From positions 22,926 through 86,925 of the forward strand of contig JAFARC010000018.1 of NCBI GenBank assembly GCA_019245755.1: a stretch of DNA of 64,000 bases, given 5' to 3'. Position 1 is the stretch's first letter. The number at the start of each line of letters is the position of its first letter. This DNA is from Mycobacteriaceae bacterium. GTDB taxonomy: Bacteria; Actinomycetota; Actinomycetes; Mycobacteriales; Mycobacteriaceae. A program made the translations under genes and the position numbers. The notes beneath the pieces were generated by a model. The model had not been told where the DNA came from. It saw nothing but the letters and a program-made list of their open reading frames with translations, and did no database searches. Shown here in pieces: positions 24,738 through 32,081 of the stretch.

Positions 24738-25253
24738 ATGGCAGACGAGCAGGATCGACCCGAGCAGCCGCGCGAACCTACCGCGCCGGCTGCCGACCCG
24801 CCCGCACCGGACGACACACCTCCGGCCGACAAAGCGGCGAAAGCCGCCAAGAAAGCCCCAGTCAAGGCCGCGAAAAAGGGCCCGGTTAAGAAAGCCCAAC
24901 CCGAGAAGGCTCCGGCCAAGGCCGCGAAAAAGGCCCCACCTAAGAAGGCGCCCCCCAAGCCAGACACCCCGCCCCCGCCGATCGCCGCAGAGCGGCCGGC
25001 CAGCCCACGCCCCGAGCCGCAACCCGCCGCCGCGAACCTGGCCGACACCAACGGAGAAGCTCAGCGCGTGGCCGCCGCGAACGAGGCCGCCGCACAGGCT
25101 AAGTGGAGCGTTCAGTCGGCGCCCGACAGCCTCACCGGTCCCGTGCCGCTGTCGTCGGGCATCGCCGCGGCCCGGCTGCCGGCGGCGGTCGCGATCGCGA
25201 TCGCCCTGTTGGCCATCCTGATGATCCGGCGGTTGCGCGCCGTCAAGGACTGA
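24738..25253 (+). CDS. hns: Hns-like nucleoid protein with C-terminal membrane anchor, Rv3852 type
   Basis: A 171-aa protein. The N-terminus is acidic and Pro-rich. Residues about 33-80 are Lys/Ala/Pro repeats ([20 protein letters not shown] and similar), resembling histone H1-like tails. The last 30 residues are one TM helix ([19 protein letters not shown]). Rv3852 was annotated as H-NS-like and has been reported to associate with the membrane, consistent with this layout. GAAGGAG lies 8 nt before the ATG at 24738. It probably helps tether or organise the chromosome. It is longer than the H37Rv protein (about 134 aa), mainly in the linker. Confidence 0.85.
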   Translation: MADEQDRPEQPREPTAPAADPPAPDDTPPADKAAKAAKKAPVKAAKKGPVKKAQPEKAPAKAAKKAPPKKAPPKPDTPPPPIAAERPASPRPEPQPAAANLADTNGEAQRVAAANEAAAQAKWSVQSAPDSLTGPVPLSSGIAAARLPAAVAIAIALLAILMIRRLRAVKD

Positions 25254-25297
25254 CCCTCAACCGCTCCGGACCTCAGCGTGGCCGCATACTCGGCCGC

Positions 25298-25786
25298 GTG
25301 ACCAGACCTGTGCAGCCCCGCGCCACCGCTGACCTCGTCGACGACCTCGGCGGCAACGCCCGCAGTTGCGACACCCAATTCCGCCAGTTCGGGGGACGTG
25401 CGATGTTCGCCGGACCCATCAGCACCGTGCGCTGCTTCCAGGACAACGCGCTGCTGAAATCGGTGCTCTCCGAGCCCGGTGACGGTGGCGTGCTGGTGAT
25501 CGACGGCGGGGGTTCGTTGCATACCGCGCTGGTCGGCGATGTTATCGCGGGCCTGGGCCGCAGCAACGGCTGGGCCGGGATCATCGTCAACGGCGCGGTC
25601 CGTGACGCGGCGGCGCTGCGTACCATCGACATCGGTATCAAGGCGCTCGGCACCAACCCGCGCAAGAGCGGCAAGACCGGCAACGGTGCGCGCGACGTCG
25701 TGGTGGAATTCGGCGGTGTCCGCTTCGGTCCGGGCGAACTCGCCTACAGCGACGACGACGGCATCGTGGTCGTCATGCCGCGCTGA
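25298..25786 (+). CDS. rraA: RraA-family protein (ribonuclease E activity regulator-like)
   Basis: A 162-aa RraA-fold protein. Conserved blocks include [52 protein letters not shown] and SDDDGIVVV. The family was earlier misnamed MenG. Some members inhibit RNase E and others are 4-hydroxy-4-methyl-2-oxoglutarate aldolases, where the G-x-R-D motif (VNGAVRD) and an aspartate bind the metal. Which activity holds here is not decidable from sequence. The GTG at 25298 is chosen by similarity to the 157-aa H37Rv protein. Its 3' end overlaps the convergent ethA by 14 nt. Confidence 0.9.
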   Translation: MTRPVQPRATADLVDDLGGNARSCDTQFRQFGGRAMFAGPISTVRCFQDNALLKSVLSEPGDGGVLVIDGGGSLHTALVGDVIAGLGRSNGWAGIIVNGAVRDAAALRTIDIGIKALGTNPRKSGKTGNGARDVVVEFGGVRFGPGELAYSDDDGIVVVMPR

Positions 25787-27248
25787 CGGCGGCTGCCGTG
25801 TGCCGCGAAAACTCCAGTCCCGCGTCGGCGACCTTGCCGTGCCGGATAAGGCGCAGATCCAGCAGGTAGTTCATGTCCAGCCGCCACGGCTTGACGGAAC
25901 CCTGTTTGGGCAGTCGGTCCAGTGCGCGCAGCACGTACCCCGGAGTGAATTCCATGAACGGGCGCTCCTCCACCGCGTCACCCGGGTGGTGGGCGACCAC
26001 GGTGTCGTAGCCGCGGGCGTCCATGTGGTTGATGAGCCGGCAGGCGAACTCGGAGACGAGGTCGGCTTTCAAGGTCCACGACGCGTTGGTGTAGCCGATC
26101 GTATAAACGAGGTTCGGTAACCCGGACAGCATCATGCCCTTGTAGGCCATCGACCGGGTCAGGTCCACGGGCGAGCCGTCGATGCTCATCGTCGCGCCGC
26201 CGAACAGCTGAAGGTTCAAACCGGTGGCCGTGATAACGATGTCGGCGGTCAGCTCCGGGCCGGATGCGAGCTTGATACCGGTCGGGGTGAACCGATCGAT
26301 GCTGTCGGTGATCATCTCGGTGCGGCCGTGGCGGATGGCGCGGAATAAATCGCCCCTGGGAACCACGCAGAGCCGCTGGTCCCACGGGTTGTAGCGGGGA
26401 CCGAAGTGCTTCTCGACATCGTAGCCCTCGGGCAACTGTCGCCTCACCCCTGCCATCAACAGCTTGCGCAGTTGCCCCGGCCAGCGCTGGCAGGCCCGAT
26501 ACAGCGCCCATTGCCTGAGCACGTTCTTCCACCGGGTCAGCGCGTAGACGGCGTGCGGGGTAAGCAGGTTGTCCAGCCTCGCGGCGAGGGCGTCCTCGTC
26601 CGGCTGCGAAACGATGTAGGACGGGGAGCGCTGCAGGATCGTGACATGGCCGGCGCCGGATTCGGCCAGGCTGGGGGCCAGGGTCACCGCTGTCGCGCCG
26701 CTGCCGACGACGACGATGTTCTTGCCCTGATAGTCGAGGTCTTCGGGCCAGTGCTGCGGGTGGACGATCGTGCCGGTGAAGTCGTCCTGACCGGGGAACT
26801 CCGGTGCGTAGCCCTGGTCGTAGTCGTAGTAGCCGCTGCACATGAGCAGGAAGGCGCACGTCATTTCGCGTTGTTGACCGCCGTGGTCGATCCGCACCGT
26901 CCAGCGGCCATCGTCGGTGGACCAGTTGGCGGCCAGCATCTTGTGCCCGAACCGGACGTGGTTGTCGATGCCGTACCTGGCCGCGGTCTCGCCCACGTAG
27001 CTCAGGATCGACCGCCCGTCGGCGATCGACTTGGTGCCGGTCCACGGCCGGAAGCGGAAGCCCAGGGTGTACATGTCCGAGTCGGACCGAATGCCCGGGT
27101 ACTTGAACAGATCCCAGGTGCCGCCCAGATTCTCGCGCGCTTCCAGGATGGCGTAGCTCTTCGCCGGGCACCGGTCCTGCAGGTGCCACGCGGCGCTGAT
27201 GCCGGAGATACCGGCGCCGACGATCACGACATCGAGGTGTTCGGTCAT
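25773..27248 (-). CDS. ethA: FAD-dependent Baeyer-Villiger monooxygenase EthA
   Basis: EthA, 491 aa, is a flavin monooxygenase known in M. tuberculosis for activating ethionamide and related thioamides; its natural role is probably ketone oxidation. The FAD-binding GxGxxG is [15 protein letters not shown] at residue 7. The Baeyer-Villiger fingerprint FxGxxxHxxxWP appears as [14 protein letters not shown], and the NADPH GxGxxA is [14 protein letters not shown]. The ATG at 27248 gives the family length (489 in H37Rv). It is divergent from ethR with a 75-nt shared promoter and overlaps rraA at the 3' end. Confidence 0.95.
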   Translation of the reverse strand: MTEHLDVVIVGAGISGISAAWHLQDRCPAKSYAILEARENLGGTWDLFKYPGIRSDSDMYTLGFRFRPWTGTKSIADGRSILSYVGETAARYGIDNHVRFGHKMLAANWSTDDGRWTVRIDHGGQQREMTCAFLLMCSGYYDYDQGYAPEFPGQDDFTGTIVHPQHWPEDLDYQGKNIVVVGSGATAVTLAPSLAESGAGHVTILQRSPSYIVSQPDEDALAARLDNLLTPHAVYALTRWKNVLRQWALYRACQRWPGQLRKLLMAGVRRQLPEGYDVEKHFGPRYNPWDQRLCVVPRGDLFRAIRHGRTEMITDSIDRFTPTGIKLASGPELTADIVITATGLNLQLFGGATMSIDGSPVDLTRSMAYKGMMLSGLPNLVYTIGYTNASWTLKADLVSEFACRLINHMDARGYDTVVAHHPGDAVEERPFMEFTPGYVLRALDRLPKQGSVKPWRLDMNYLLDLRLIRHGKVADAGLEFSRHTAAAVSAA

Positions 27249-27288
27249 AGACCAACGGTATCAACACCGCGTCGAGTGAGTCAACGCG

Positions 27289-27323
27289 ATGTCGACAACC
27301 TCGACATACAGTAAACTGAACGC
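27289..27323 (+). promoter_or_regulatory. EthR operator and ethR leaderless promoter
   Basis: ATGTCGA-caacc-TCGACAT (27289-27307) is a perfect 7-bp inverted repeat; further GTCGAG/CTCGAC half-sites extend left to 27271. TAAACT (27312-27317) is a -10 lying 6 nt before the ethR ATG. The -35 position would fall on the left arm, so EthR binding would block its own leaderless promoter. The region is also upstream of ethA. In H37Rv EthR binds cooperatively to repeats in the same gap. Confidence 0.65.
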
Positions 27324-27974
27324 ATGCCGACGTCCCCGCTCCCGACTCACACCCACCCGTCCCGAGGTCGGCGGTCGTCGCGGCCGTCGGGCGACGACCG
27401 TGAACTGGCCATCCTGCGGACGGCCGAGCGGCTGATGGGTGAGCGGCCGGTGGCAGCCATCTCCGTGGACGATCTCGCGAAGGGTGCCGGCATCTCCCGC
27501 CCGACGTTCTACTTCTACTTCCAGTCCAAGGACGCAGTGCTGCTCACCCTGTTGGACCGTGTCGCACAGGAGGCCGACGCGACGATCGAAGGGCTCAACG
27601 AGATACTGCCTACCGACCCCGCGCGGGTCTGGCGCGCCACCATCAACGGCTTTTTCGAAGCGTTCGGCTCCCATCGGTGGATCGCGCGGAATGCGGCCGC
27701 TGTCCTGGCCACCCACGGCGAGATCCGCGAGGTATGGCTGACATTGATGCAGAAGTGGATCGACCAGACGGCCTCCCTGATCACCTCCGAGCGCGAGCGC
27801 GGCGCTGCGCCTGAAACGATCCCGGCTGAGGACCTGGCCATCTCGCTGAACTTGATGAACGAGCGCGCGATGCTCGCCGCATTCGCCGCCGAGCAGCCGG
27901 CGGTGGCCTACGAACACGTCGTCGACACGCTCACACATATCTGGTTGACGAGCATCTACGGCACCGCTTCCTGA
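27324..27974 (+). CDS. ethR: TetR-family repressor EthR
   Basis: EthR, 216 aa as in M. tuberculosis, represses ethA and so controls thioamide activation. The N-terminal Arg-rich tail precedes a TetR HTH at about residues 28-72, with VDDLAKGAGISRPTFYFYFQSKDAVLLTLL as the recognition region. The ligand domain follows (WRATINGFFEAFGSHRW, the tunnel-lining Trp/Phe-rich stretch). It is divergent from ethA. The ATG sits 6 nt after a TAAACT -10. DinB3 follows 23 nt downstream on the same strand. Confidence 0.95.
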   Translation: MPTSPLPTHTHPSRGRRSSRPSGDDRELAILRTAERLMGERPVAAISVDDLAKGAGISRPTFYFYFQSKDAVLLTLLDRVAQEADATIEGLNEILPTDPARVWRATINGFFEAFGSHRWIARNAAAVLATHGEIREVWLTLMQKWIDQTASLITSERERGAAPETIPAEDLAISLNLMNERAMLAAFAAEQPAVAYEHVVDTLTHIWLTSIYGTAS

Positions 27975-27989
27975 CTGTCGGCCCGTCGT

Positions 27990-28005
27990 GCGAACATGTG
28001 TTCGT
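27990..28005 (+). promoter_or_regulatory. LexA/SOS-box-like palindrome across the dinB start
   Basis: GCGAACATGTGTTCGT matches the mycobacterial LexA consensus TCGAAC-N4-GTTCGA at 10 of 12 fixed bases; only the outermost pair differs. CGAAC and GTTCG are a perfect inverted repeat. It covers the GTG start at 27998 and reaches the alternative GTG at 28004. LexA bound here would block transcription initiation or elongation into dinB. Confidence 0.55.
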
Positions 28006-29206
28006 GTCGGCACGCGGCGACGCCACGATCCTGCACGCTGACCTGGACTCGTTCTACGCCTCGGTCGAGCAGCGTGACGATCCGGCGCTGCACGGCCGAC
28101 CGGTCATTGTCGGCACGGGCGTGGTGCTGGCCGCAAGCTACGAGGCCAAGGCGTACGGCGTGCGCACCGCGATGACCGGGCGGCAGGCCCGTCGGCTGTG
28201 CCCGCACGCGGTGGTCGTGCCACCCCGCATGGCGGCCTATTCGCAGGCCAGCGACGCGGTGTTCGAGGTGTTCCGCGACACCACGCCGGTTGTCGAGCCG
28301 CTGTCGGTGGACGAGGCATTCCTGGACGTCGGCGGCTTGCGCCGCATCTCGGGCATGCCGATCCGTGTCGCCACCCGGCTACGCCGCGACGTCCGTCAGC
28401 GTGTCGGCCTGCCGATCACGGTCGGGATCGCCCGCACCAAGTTTCTGGCCAAGGTGGCCAGCCAGGTCGCCAAGCCGGATGGCTTGCTGCTGGTGCCACC
28501 TGATCACGAACTGGAGTTCCTGCATCCGCTACCCGTCCGGCGGCTGTGGGGGGTCGGCGCCGTAACCGCCGACAAACTGCACTCACACGGCATCGAAACC
28601 GTCGCCGACGTGGCTGAACTCGGCGAGTCGATGCTCGCGTCGCTGGTCGGCCGCGCGATGGGTCACCGGTTGTACGCACTGTCGCGCAATGTCAACGGCC
28701 GCCGGGTCCAGACCGGGATACGCCGCCGCTCGATTGGTGCGCAGCGTGCACTCGGGCGGGGACCGCACAGTTGCCAGCAGATCGACGCCACCGTCTGCAC
28801 GCTTGTCGACCGCATCACACGTCGGATGCGCACCGCTGGCCGCACCGGCCGTACCGTGGTGCTGCGGCTGCGCTTCGACGACTTCGGCCGCGCGACGCGG
28901 TCGCACACTTTACCGAAGCCGACCTGCTGCACCGGACCGCTGCTGGGCGCCGCCCGTGGCCTCGTCGCCGCCGCCGGACCACTGATCGGCGAGCGGGGCC
29001 TCACGATGATCGGCTTCTCGATCACCAACATCGATCGCACTGGGGCGCAGCAGCTCGAGTTGCCGTTCGATGGCGCGCCTGGATTGGGACTCGAACTGGA
29101 CCGCGCCGTCGATCTAGTCCGGCGCCGCTATGGCACCACCGCGCTCACCCGAGGGGTCCTGCTCGGCCGCGGACCCGGTTTGGAGATGCCGCACCTGCCC
29201 GACTGA
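27998..29206 (+). CDS. dinB3: DNA polymerase IV (Y-family), DinB3-like
   Basis: A 402-aa Y-family translesion polymerase. Catalytic carboxylates are in LHADLDSFYASVEQ near residue 13 and SVDEAFLDVGG near residue 103. The thumb helix-hairpin-helix and little-finger domains follow. The C-terminal part contains QQLELPFD, a beta-clamp-binding motif of the QLxLPF type. M. tuberculosis has two Pol IV genes elsewhere (dinX, dinP), whereas a third (dinB3) lies next to ethA/ethR in M. smegmatis, which this gene matches by position. The start is GTG at 27998 or GTG at 28004; an SOS-like box covers both. Confidence 0.87.
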   Translation: MFVSARGDATILHADLDSFYASVEQRDDPALHGRPVIVGTGVVLAASYEAKAYGVRTAMTGRQARRLCPHAVVVPPRMAAYSQASDAVFEVFRDTTPVVEPLSVDEAFLDVGGLRRISGMPIRVATRLRRDVRQRVGLPITVGIARTKFLAKVASQVAKPDGLLLVPPDHELEFLHPLPVRRLWGVGAVTADKLHSHGIETVADVAELGESMLASLVGRAMGHRLYALSRNVNGRRVQTGIRRRSIGAQRALGRGPHSCQQIDATVCTLVDRITRRMRTAGRTGRTVVLRLRFDDFGRATRSHTLPKPTCCTGPLLGAARGLVAAAGPLIGERGLTMIGFSITNIDRTGAQQLELPFDGAPGLGLELDRAVDLVRRRYGTTALTRGVLLGRGPGLEMPHLPD

Positions 29207-29232
29207 CCCGAACCGATCCTGAATGACTCGCC

Positions 29233-29254
29233 GTGTCGGTGGGTACACCGACAC
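29233..29254. promoter_or_regulatory. Perfect inverted-repeat operator upstream of a TetR gene
   Basis: GTGTCGGTG-ggta-CACCGACAC is a perfect 9-bp inverted repeat with a 4-nt spacer, ending 18 nt before the TetR ATG and overlapping the start of its leader. It is very likely the autoregulatory operator of that TetR protein. Confidence 0.7.
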
Positions 29255-29272
29255 CGACGGGAGGACTGGCTC

Positions 29273-29800
29273 ATGCGGGTGACCAAGGAGCAGGCTGCGA
29301 TCAACCGGCAGCGGATCGTCGACAGCGCGATCCGGCTGTTCGCCGAACGCGGTGTGGACGGGGTGGGCGTCGCCGAGGTCATGGCCGATGCCGGCTTTAC
29401 GCACGGCGGCTTCTACAACCACTTCACGTCCAAAGACGACCTCGTGCTGCACGCCTGCAGCACGTCGTTCGCACGCTCGGTGGCCTCCCTGCGCCGCAAC
29501 GCCGCCCAGACACGCGACCCGGACTTCGGCGAATGCCTTTCGGCGGCAATGTTGTCGGAGTCGTCAAAAAGCGATGGACGGTTGGGATCGGTGTACGCCG
29601 ACGGAGTGCGGCAGTTCCTCGACGTGCTGACCGAGCAGTACGGCGATCGGGGTCGCGCAGTCACGGGGCTGGCCGGCTTCGTCGGGGCCCGGGTGATCTC
29701 GAGCGCAGTCGCATCAGCCGATCCGGCGCTGGCCAACGAGTTCTCCGCCGCCCTGCACCCGCCGGAGCAGGATCAGCCGCGGCTCCAGGCCAGCAGCTGA
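29273..29800 (+). CDS. TetR/AcrR-family transcriptional regulator
   Basis: A 175-aa TetR-type regulator. The HTH spans about residues 12-55: INRQRIVDSAIRLFAERGVD then GVAEVMADAGFTHGGFYNHF, with HGGFYNHF typical of regulators of short-chain or quinone-stress genes. The C-terminal domain is moderately conserved. GGGAGGA lies 7 nt before the ATG at 29273, and a perfect 22-bp operator lies just upstream, so autorepression is likely. Its 3' end overlaps the convergent PHP-domain gene by 28 nt. The regulated target is not obvious: no divergent gene shares the operator, so it may act in trans or on dinB readthrough. Confidence 0.86.
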   Translation: MRVTKEQAAINRQRIVDSAIRLFAERGVDGVGVAEVMADAGFTHGGFYNHFTSKDDLVLHACSTSFARSVASLRRNAAQTRDPDFGECLSAAMLSESSKSDGRLGSVYADGVRQFLDVLTEQYGDRGRAVTGLAGFVGARVISSAVASADPALANEFSAALHPPEQDQPRLQASS

Positions 29801-30777
29801 TCGGCCTCCCAGGTGTTGACGATTCGCTTCGTCGGCACGCCGGCGTCGGTGGCACGCTGCGCACCGTAGCCGAGAAAGTCCAGCTGTCCCGGCGCGTGGG
29901 CGTCGGTGTCGATGGAGAAGATGCAGCCGATCTGCAGCGCGAGGTCGATCAGTCGCCGCGGCGGGTCGCGCCGCTCCGGCCGCGAGTTGATCTCCACTGC
30001 GGTGCCGTGGTCTCGGCACGCGGTGAACACCTTCTCGGCGTCGAACTTCGACTCGGGGCGCAGCCCGCGGTTGCCCTCGACCAGCCGGCCGGTGCAGTGC
30101 CCGAGCACGTCGGTGTGCGGGTCGGCCACCGCGCGCAGCATGCGGCGTGTCATCGACGGCGCATCCATCGAAAGCTTCGAGTGCACGCTGGCCACCACGA
30201 CGTCGAGCCGATCCAATAACTCCGGTTCCTGGTCGAGGGCGCCGTCCTCGAGAATGTCGACCTCGATGCCGGTCAGGATGCGGAACGGTGCCATACGTTC
30301 TCGCAACTCGTCGATCACGTCGAGTTGCGCGCGCAGCCGGTCCGGGGACAGCCCGTTGGCAATCGTGAGCCGCGGCGAGTGGTCGGTCACTGCGCAGTAT
30401 TCGTGGCCTAGTTCCTTGGCAGCCCGCATCATCTCGTCGATCGGCGCGGAGCCGTCGGACCAGTTGGAGTGGGTGTGCAGGTCACCTCGCAGCGCGGCAC
30501 GGACCTCACCGCCCCCCAGATCCTTTGCCGCCCCCCGCAGCTGGACAAGCACGTCGGGTTCTATCCCCGACCACGCCTGCGCGATCACCGCCGCGGTCTT
30601 CGGGCCGACGCCGGGGAGCGTCTGCCAGCTGTTGGCCTGTCCGTGCCGCTCGCGTTCGTCGTCGTCGAGTGCCTCGACGATATCGGCTGCCCTGCGGTAG
30701 GCCATCACCCGTCGCGGCTCTTCGCGGGCGCGGTCCTTGTAGTAGGCGATCTCGCGAAGTGCGGCGACCGGGTCCAT
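29773..30777 (-). CDS. PHP-domain phosphoesterase with helix-hairpin-helix region, Rv3856c type
   Basis: A 334-aa protein. The N-terminal 90 residues include a HhH-like motif (WQTLPGVGPKTAAVIAQAW), followed by a PHP metal-dependent phosphoesterase domain: RGDLHTHSNWSDGSAP (HxH ligands), YCAVTDHSPRL, LTGIEVDIL, VVASVHSKL, GHCTGRL and FSIDTDAHAP. This is the C-terminal PolX arrangement without the polymerase core. PHP domains in PolX give 3'-5' exonuclease or AP-endonuclease activity, so a DNA-repair phosphoesterase is a reasonable guess. The ATG at 30777 is used. It overlaps the TetR gene's end. Confidence 0.85.
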   Translation of the reverse strand: MDPVAALREIAYYKDRAREEPRRVMAYRRAADIVEALDDDERERHGQANSWQTLPGVGPKTAAVIAQAWSGIEPDVLVQLRGAAKDLGGGEVRAALRGDLHTHSNWSDGSAPIDEMMRAAKELGHEYCAVTDHSPRLTIANGLSPDRLRAQLDVIDELRERMAPFRILTGIEVDILEDGALDQEPELLDRLDVVVASVHSKLSMDAPSMTRRMLRAVADPHTDVLGHCTGRLVEGNRGLRPESKFDAEKVFTACRDHGTAVEINSRPERRDPPRRLIDLALQIGCIFSIDTDAHAPGQLDFLGYGAQRATDAGVPTKRIVNTWEADQLLAWSRG

Positions 30778-30838
30778 TACGCCAGTCTGCCTAACCGGCG
30801 AACACTCCCGCGAACAGCATCCCGATCGCAGATGTGAC

Positions 30839-30851
30839 TAGGGTTGATCTG
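30839..30851 (+). promoter_or_regulatory. Candidate leaderless -10 deciding the oxidoreductase start
   Basis: TAGGGT (30839-30844) is followed by 7 nt and the GTG at 30852. It overlaps codons of the track's longer ORF, so if it is the real -10 the start must be 30852, not 30834. Confidence 0.45.
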
Positions 30852-31700
30852 GTGCGATTCGCTTTCAAAACCTCACCGCAGAACACCACCTGGGCCGAGA
30901 TGCTGCCGATTTGGCAGGAAGCCGACGACATCGACGTCTACCAGTCCGGCTGGACGTTCGACCACTTCTATCCGATCTTTTCCGACTCCACCGGCCCGTG
31001 CCTGGAGGGCTGGATCACGCTCACGGCCCTGGCGCAAGCTACCAGGCGGCTGCGGCTGGGCACGCTGGTGACCGGCATCCACTACCGCCACCCGGCGGTT
31101 CTGGCGAACATGGCCGCCGCGCTGGACGTCGTGTCGAACGGCCGCCTCGAGCTGGGCATCGGCGCTGGCTGGAACGAGGAGGAGTCCACTGCCTACGGCA
31201 TCGAGCTGGGCAGCGTCAAAGAGCGCATGGACCGGTTCGAGGAGGCGTGCCAAGTGCTGATCGGCCTGCTCAGCCAAAAGACGACAGACTTCGACGGCAG
31301 GTTCTACCAACTCAAGGCCGCGCGCAATGAGCCGAAAGGCCCGCAGCGGCCGCACCCGCCGATCTGCATCGGCGGCAGCGGCGAAAAACGCACACTGCGG
31401 ATCACCGCCCGGTATGCACAGCACTGGAACTACGTCGGCGGCCCTCCCGAGGAATTCGCCCGCAAGCGCGACGTGCTGGCCGCACACTGCGCGGACATCG
31501 GCCGCGACCCCAAGGACATCATGTTGTCCGCGCATGTGCGGCTCGGCCCGGAGCGGGACTACGACAAGGTCGTCGCCGACGCGGCTGCACTCGGCGAGGA
31601 GGGCCTAGACCTCGCGATCGTGTACCTTCCCCAGCCGTACGACCCGGCGGTGCTGGAGCCGTTGGCCAATGCCGTTAGGGCGTCCGGGTTAGCCGGTTGA
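30852..31700 (+). CDS. LLM-class F420-dependent oxidoreductase, Rv1855c-like
   Basis: A 282-aa luciferase-like (LLM) TIM-barrel protein, probably using coenzyme F420. Family blocks are GWTFDHFYPIF, RRLRLGTLVTGIHYRHPAVLANMAAALD, GRLELGIGAGWNEEE and ICIGGSGEKRTLRI. The N-terminus VRFAFKTSPQNTTWAEML closely resembles H37Rv Rv1855c, which lies far from this region there. The GTG at 30852 is chosen on that similarity and on the -10 placement. Substrate is unknown. It is not in an operon with its neighbours. Confidence 0.84.
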   Translation: MRFAFKTSPQNTTWAEMLPIWQEADDIDVYQSGWTFDHFYPIFSDSTGPCLEGWITLTALAQATRRLRLGTLVTGIHYRHPAVLANMAAALDVVSNGRLELGIGAGWNEEESTAYGIELGSVKERMDRFEEACQVLIGLLSQKTTDFDGRFYQLKAARNEPKGPQRPHPPICIGGSGEKRTLRITARYAQHWNYVGGPPEEFARKRDVLAAHCADIGRDPKDIMLSAHVRLGPERDYDKVVADAAALGEEGLDLAIVYLPQPYDPAVLEPLANAVRASGLAG

Positions 31701-31772
31701 TAACGGATCTGTAACAATTGGCAAAGTATCGATCGTGGGCCGCCGGGTCGGCGGTCGCTGATCGCGCAGACG

Positions 31773-31913
31773 TCAAAAGCCGAAGCGCAGCAGCTCGTCG
31801 GGGGTTACCAGGCGCTCGTGCTTGGCGGGAAATTCGCGGCTCTTCACGGGGTGCCGAAACCATGACCAGGCGATTCGACCCACCCGAGACTGGGGTATCG
31901 GGTTGAGGTGCAC
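31773..31913 (-). CDS. Small ORF downstream of gltD (46 aa)
   Basis: This ORF is too short for the track. The reading frame, GTG start, gives HLNPIPQSRVGRIAWSWF then RHPVKSREFPAKHER and LVTPDELLRFGF. The start has a clear AGGAG 8 nt upstream (GCAGGAGTGACAATC-GTG) and a TAAACT hexamer on the minus strand at 31963-31968, about 50 nt upstream. Composition (Trp, His, Phe, Lys) is protein-like rather than that of random GC-rich sequence. No TM segment is present. In H37Rv a short gene (Rv3857c) occupies this interval, but I cannot confirm homology. Function is unknown. Confidence 0.6.
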   Translation of the reverse strand: MHLNPIPQSRVGRIAWSWFRHPVKSREFPAKHERLVTPDELLRFGF

Positions 31914-32081
31914 GATTGTCACTCCTGCGGTGAACTAGCTCCGTTTATTGACGCGGGTGATTAGTTTACACCGCACCACCCACACCCGAACATTGAACAC
32001 CCGATAGTGGGCAAACTCCGGGAGGCGCGCCAAAACTCTAAAGGGCGTGTCGAGACTTTCGCTGGCGCGCTCCGGTGACTC

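Noticed and set aside
31675-31863. 62-aa minus-strand ORF as the Rv3857c counterpart
   Set aside because: It lacks an SD and its composition is Arg/Ala-rich shadow-like. The overlapping 46-aa frame (31773-31913) has a strong SD and is preferred.
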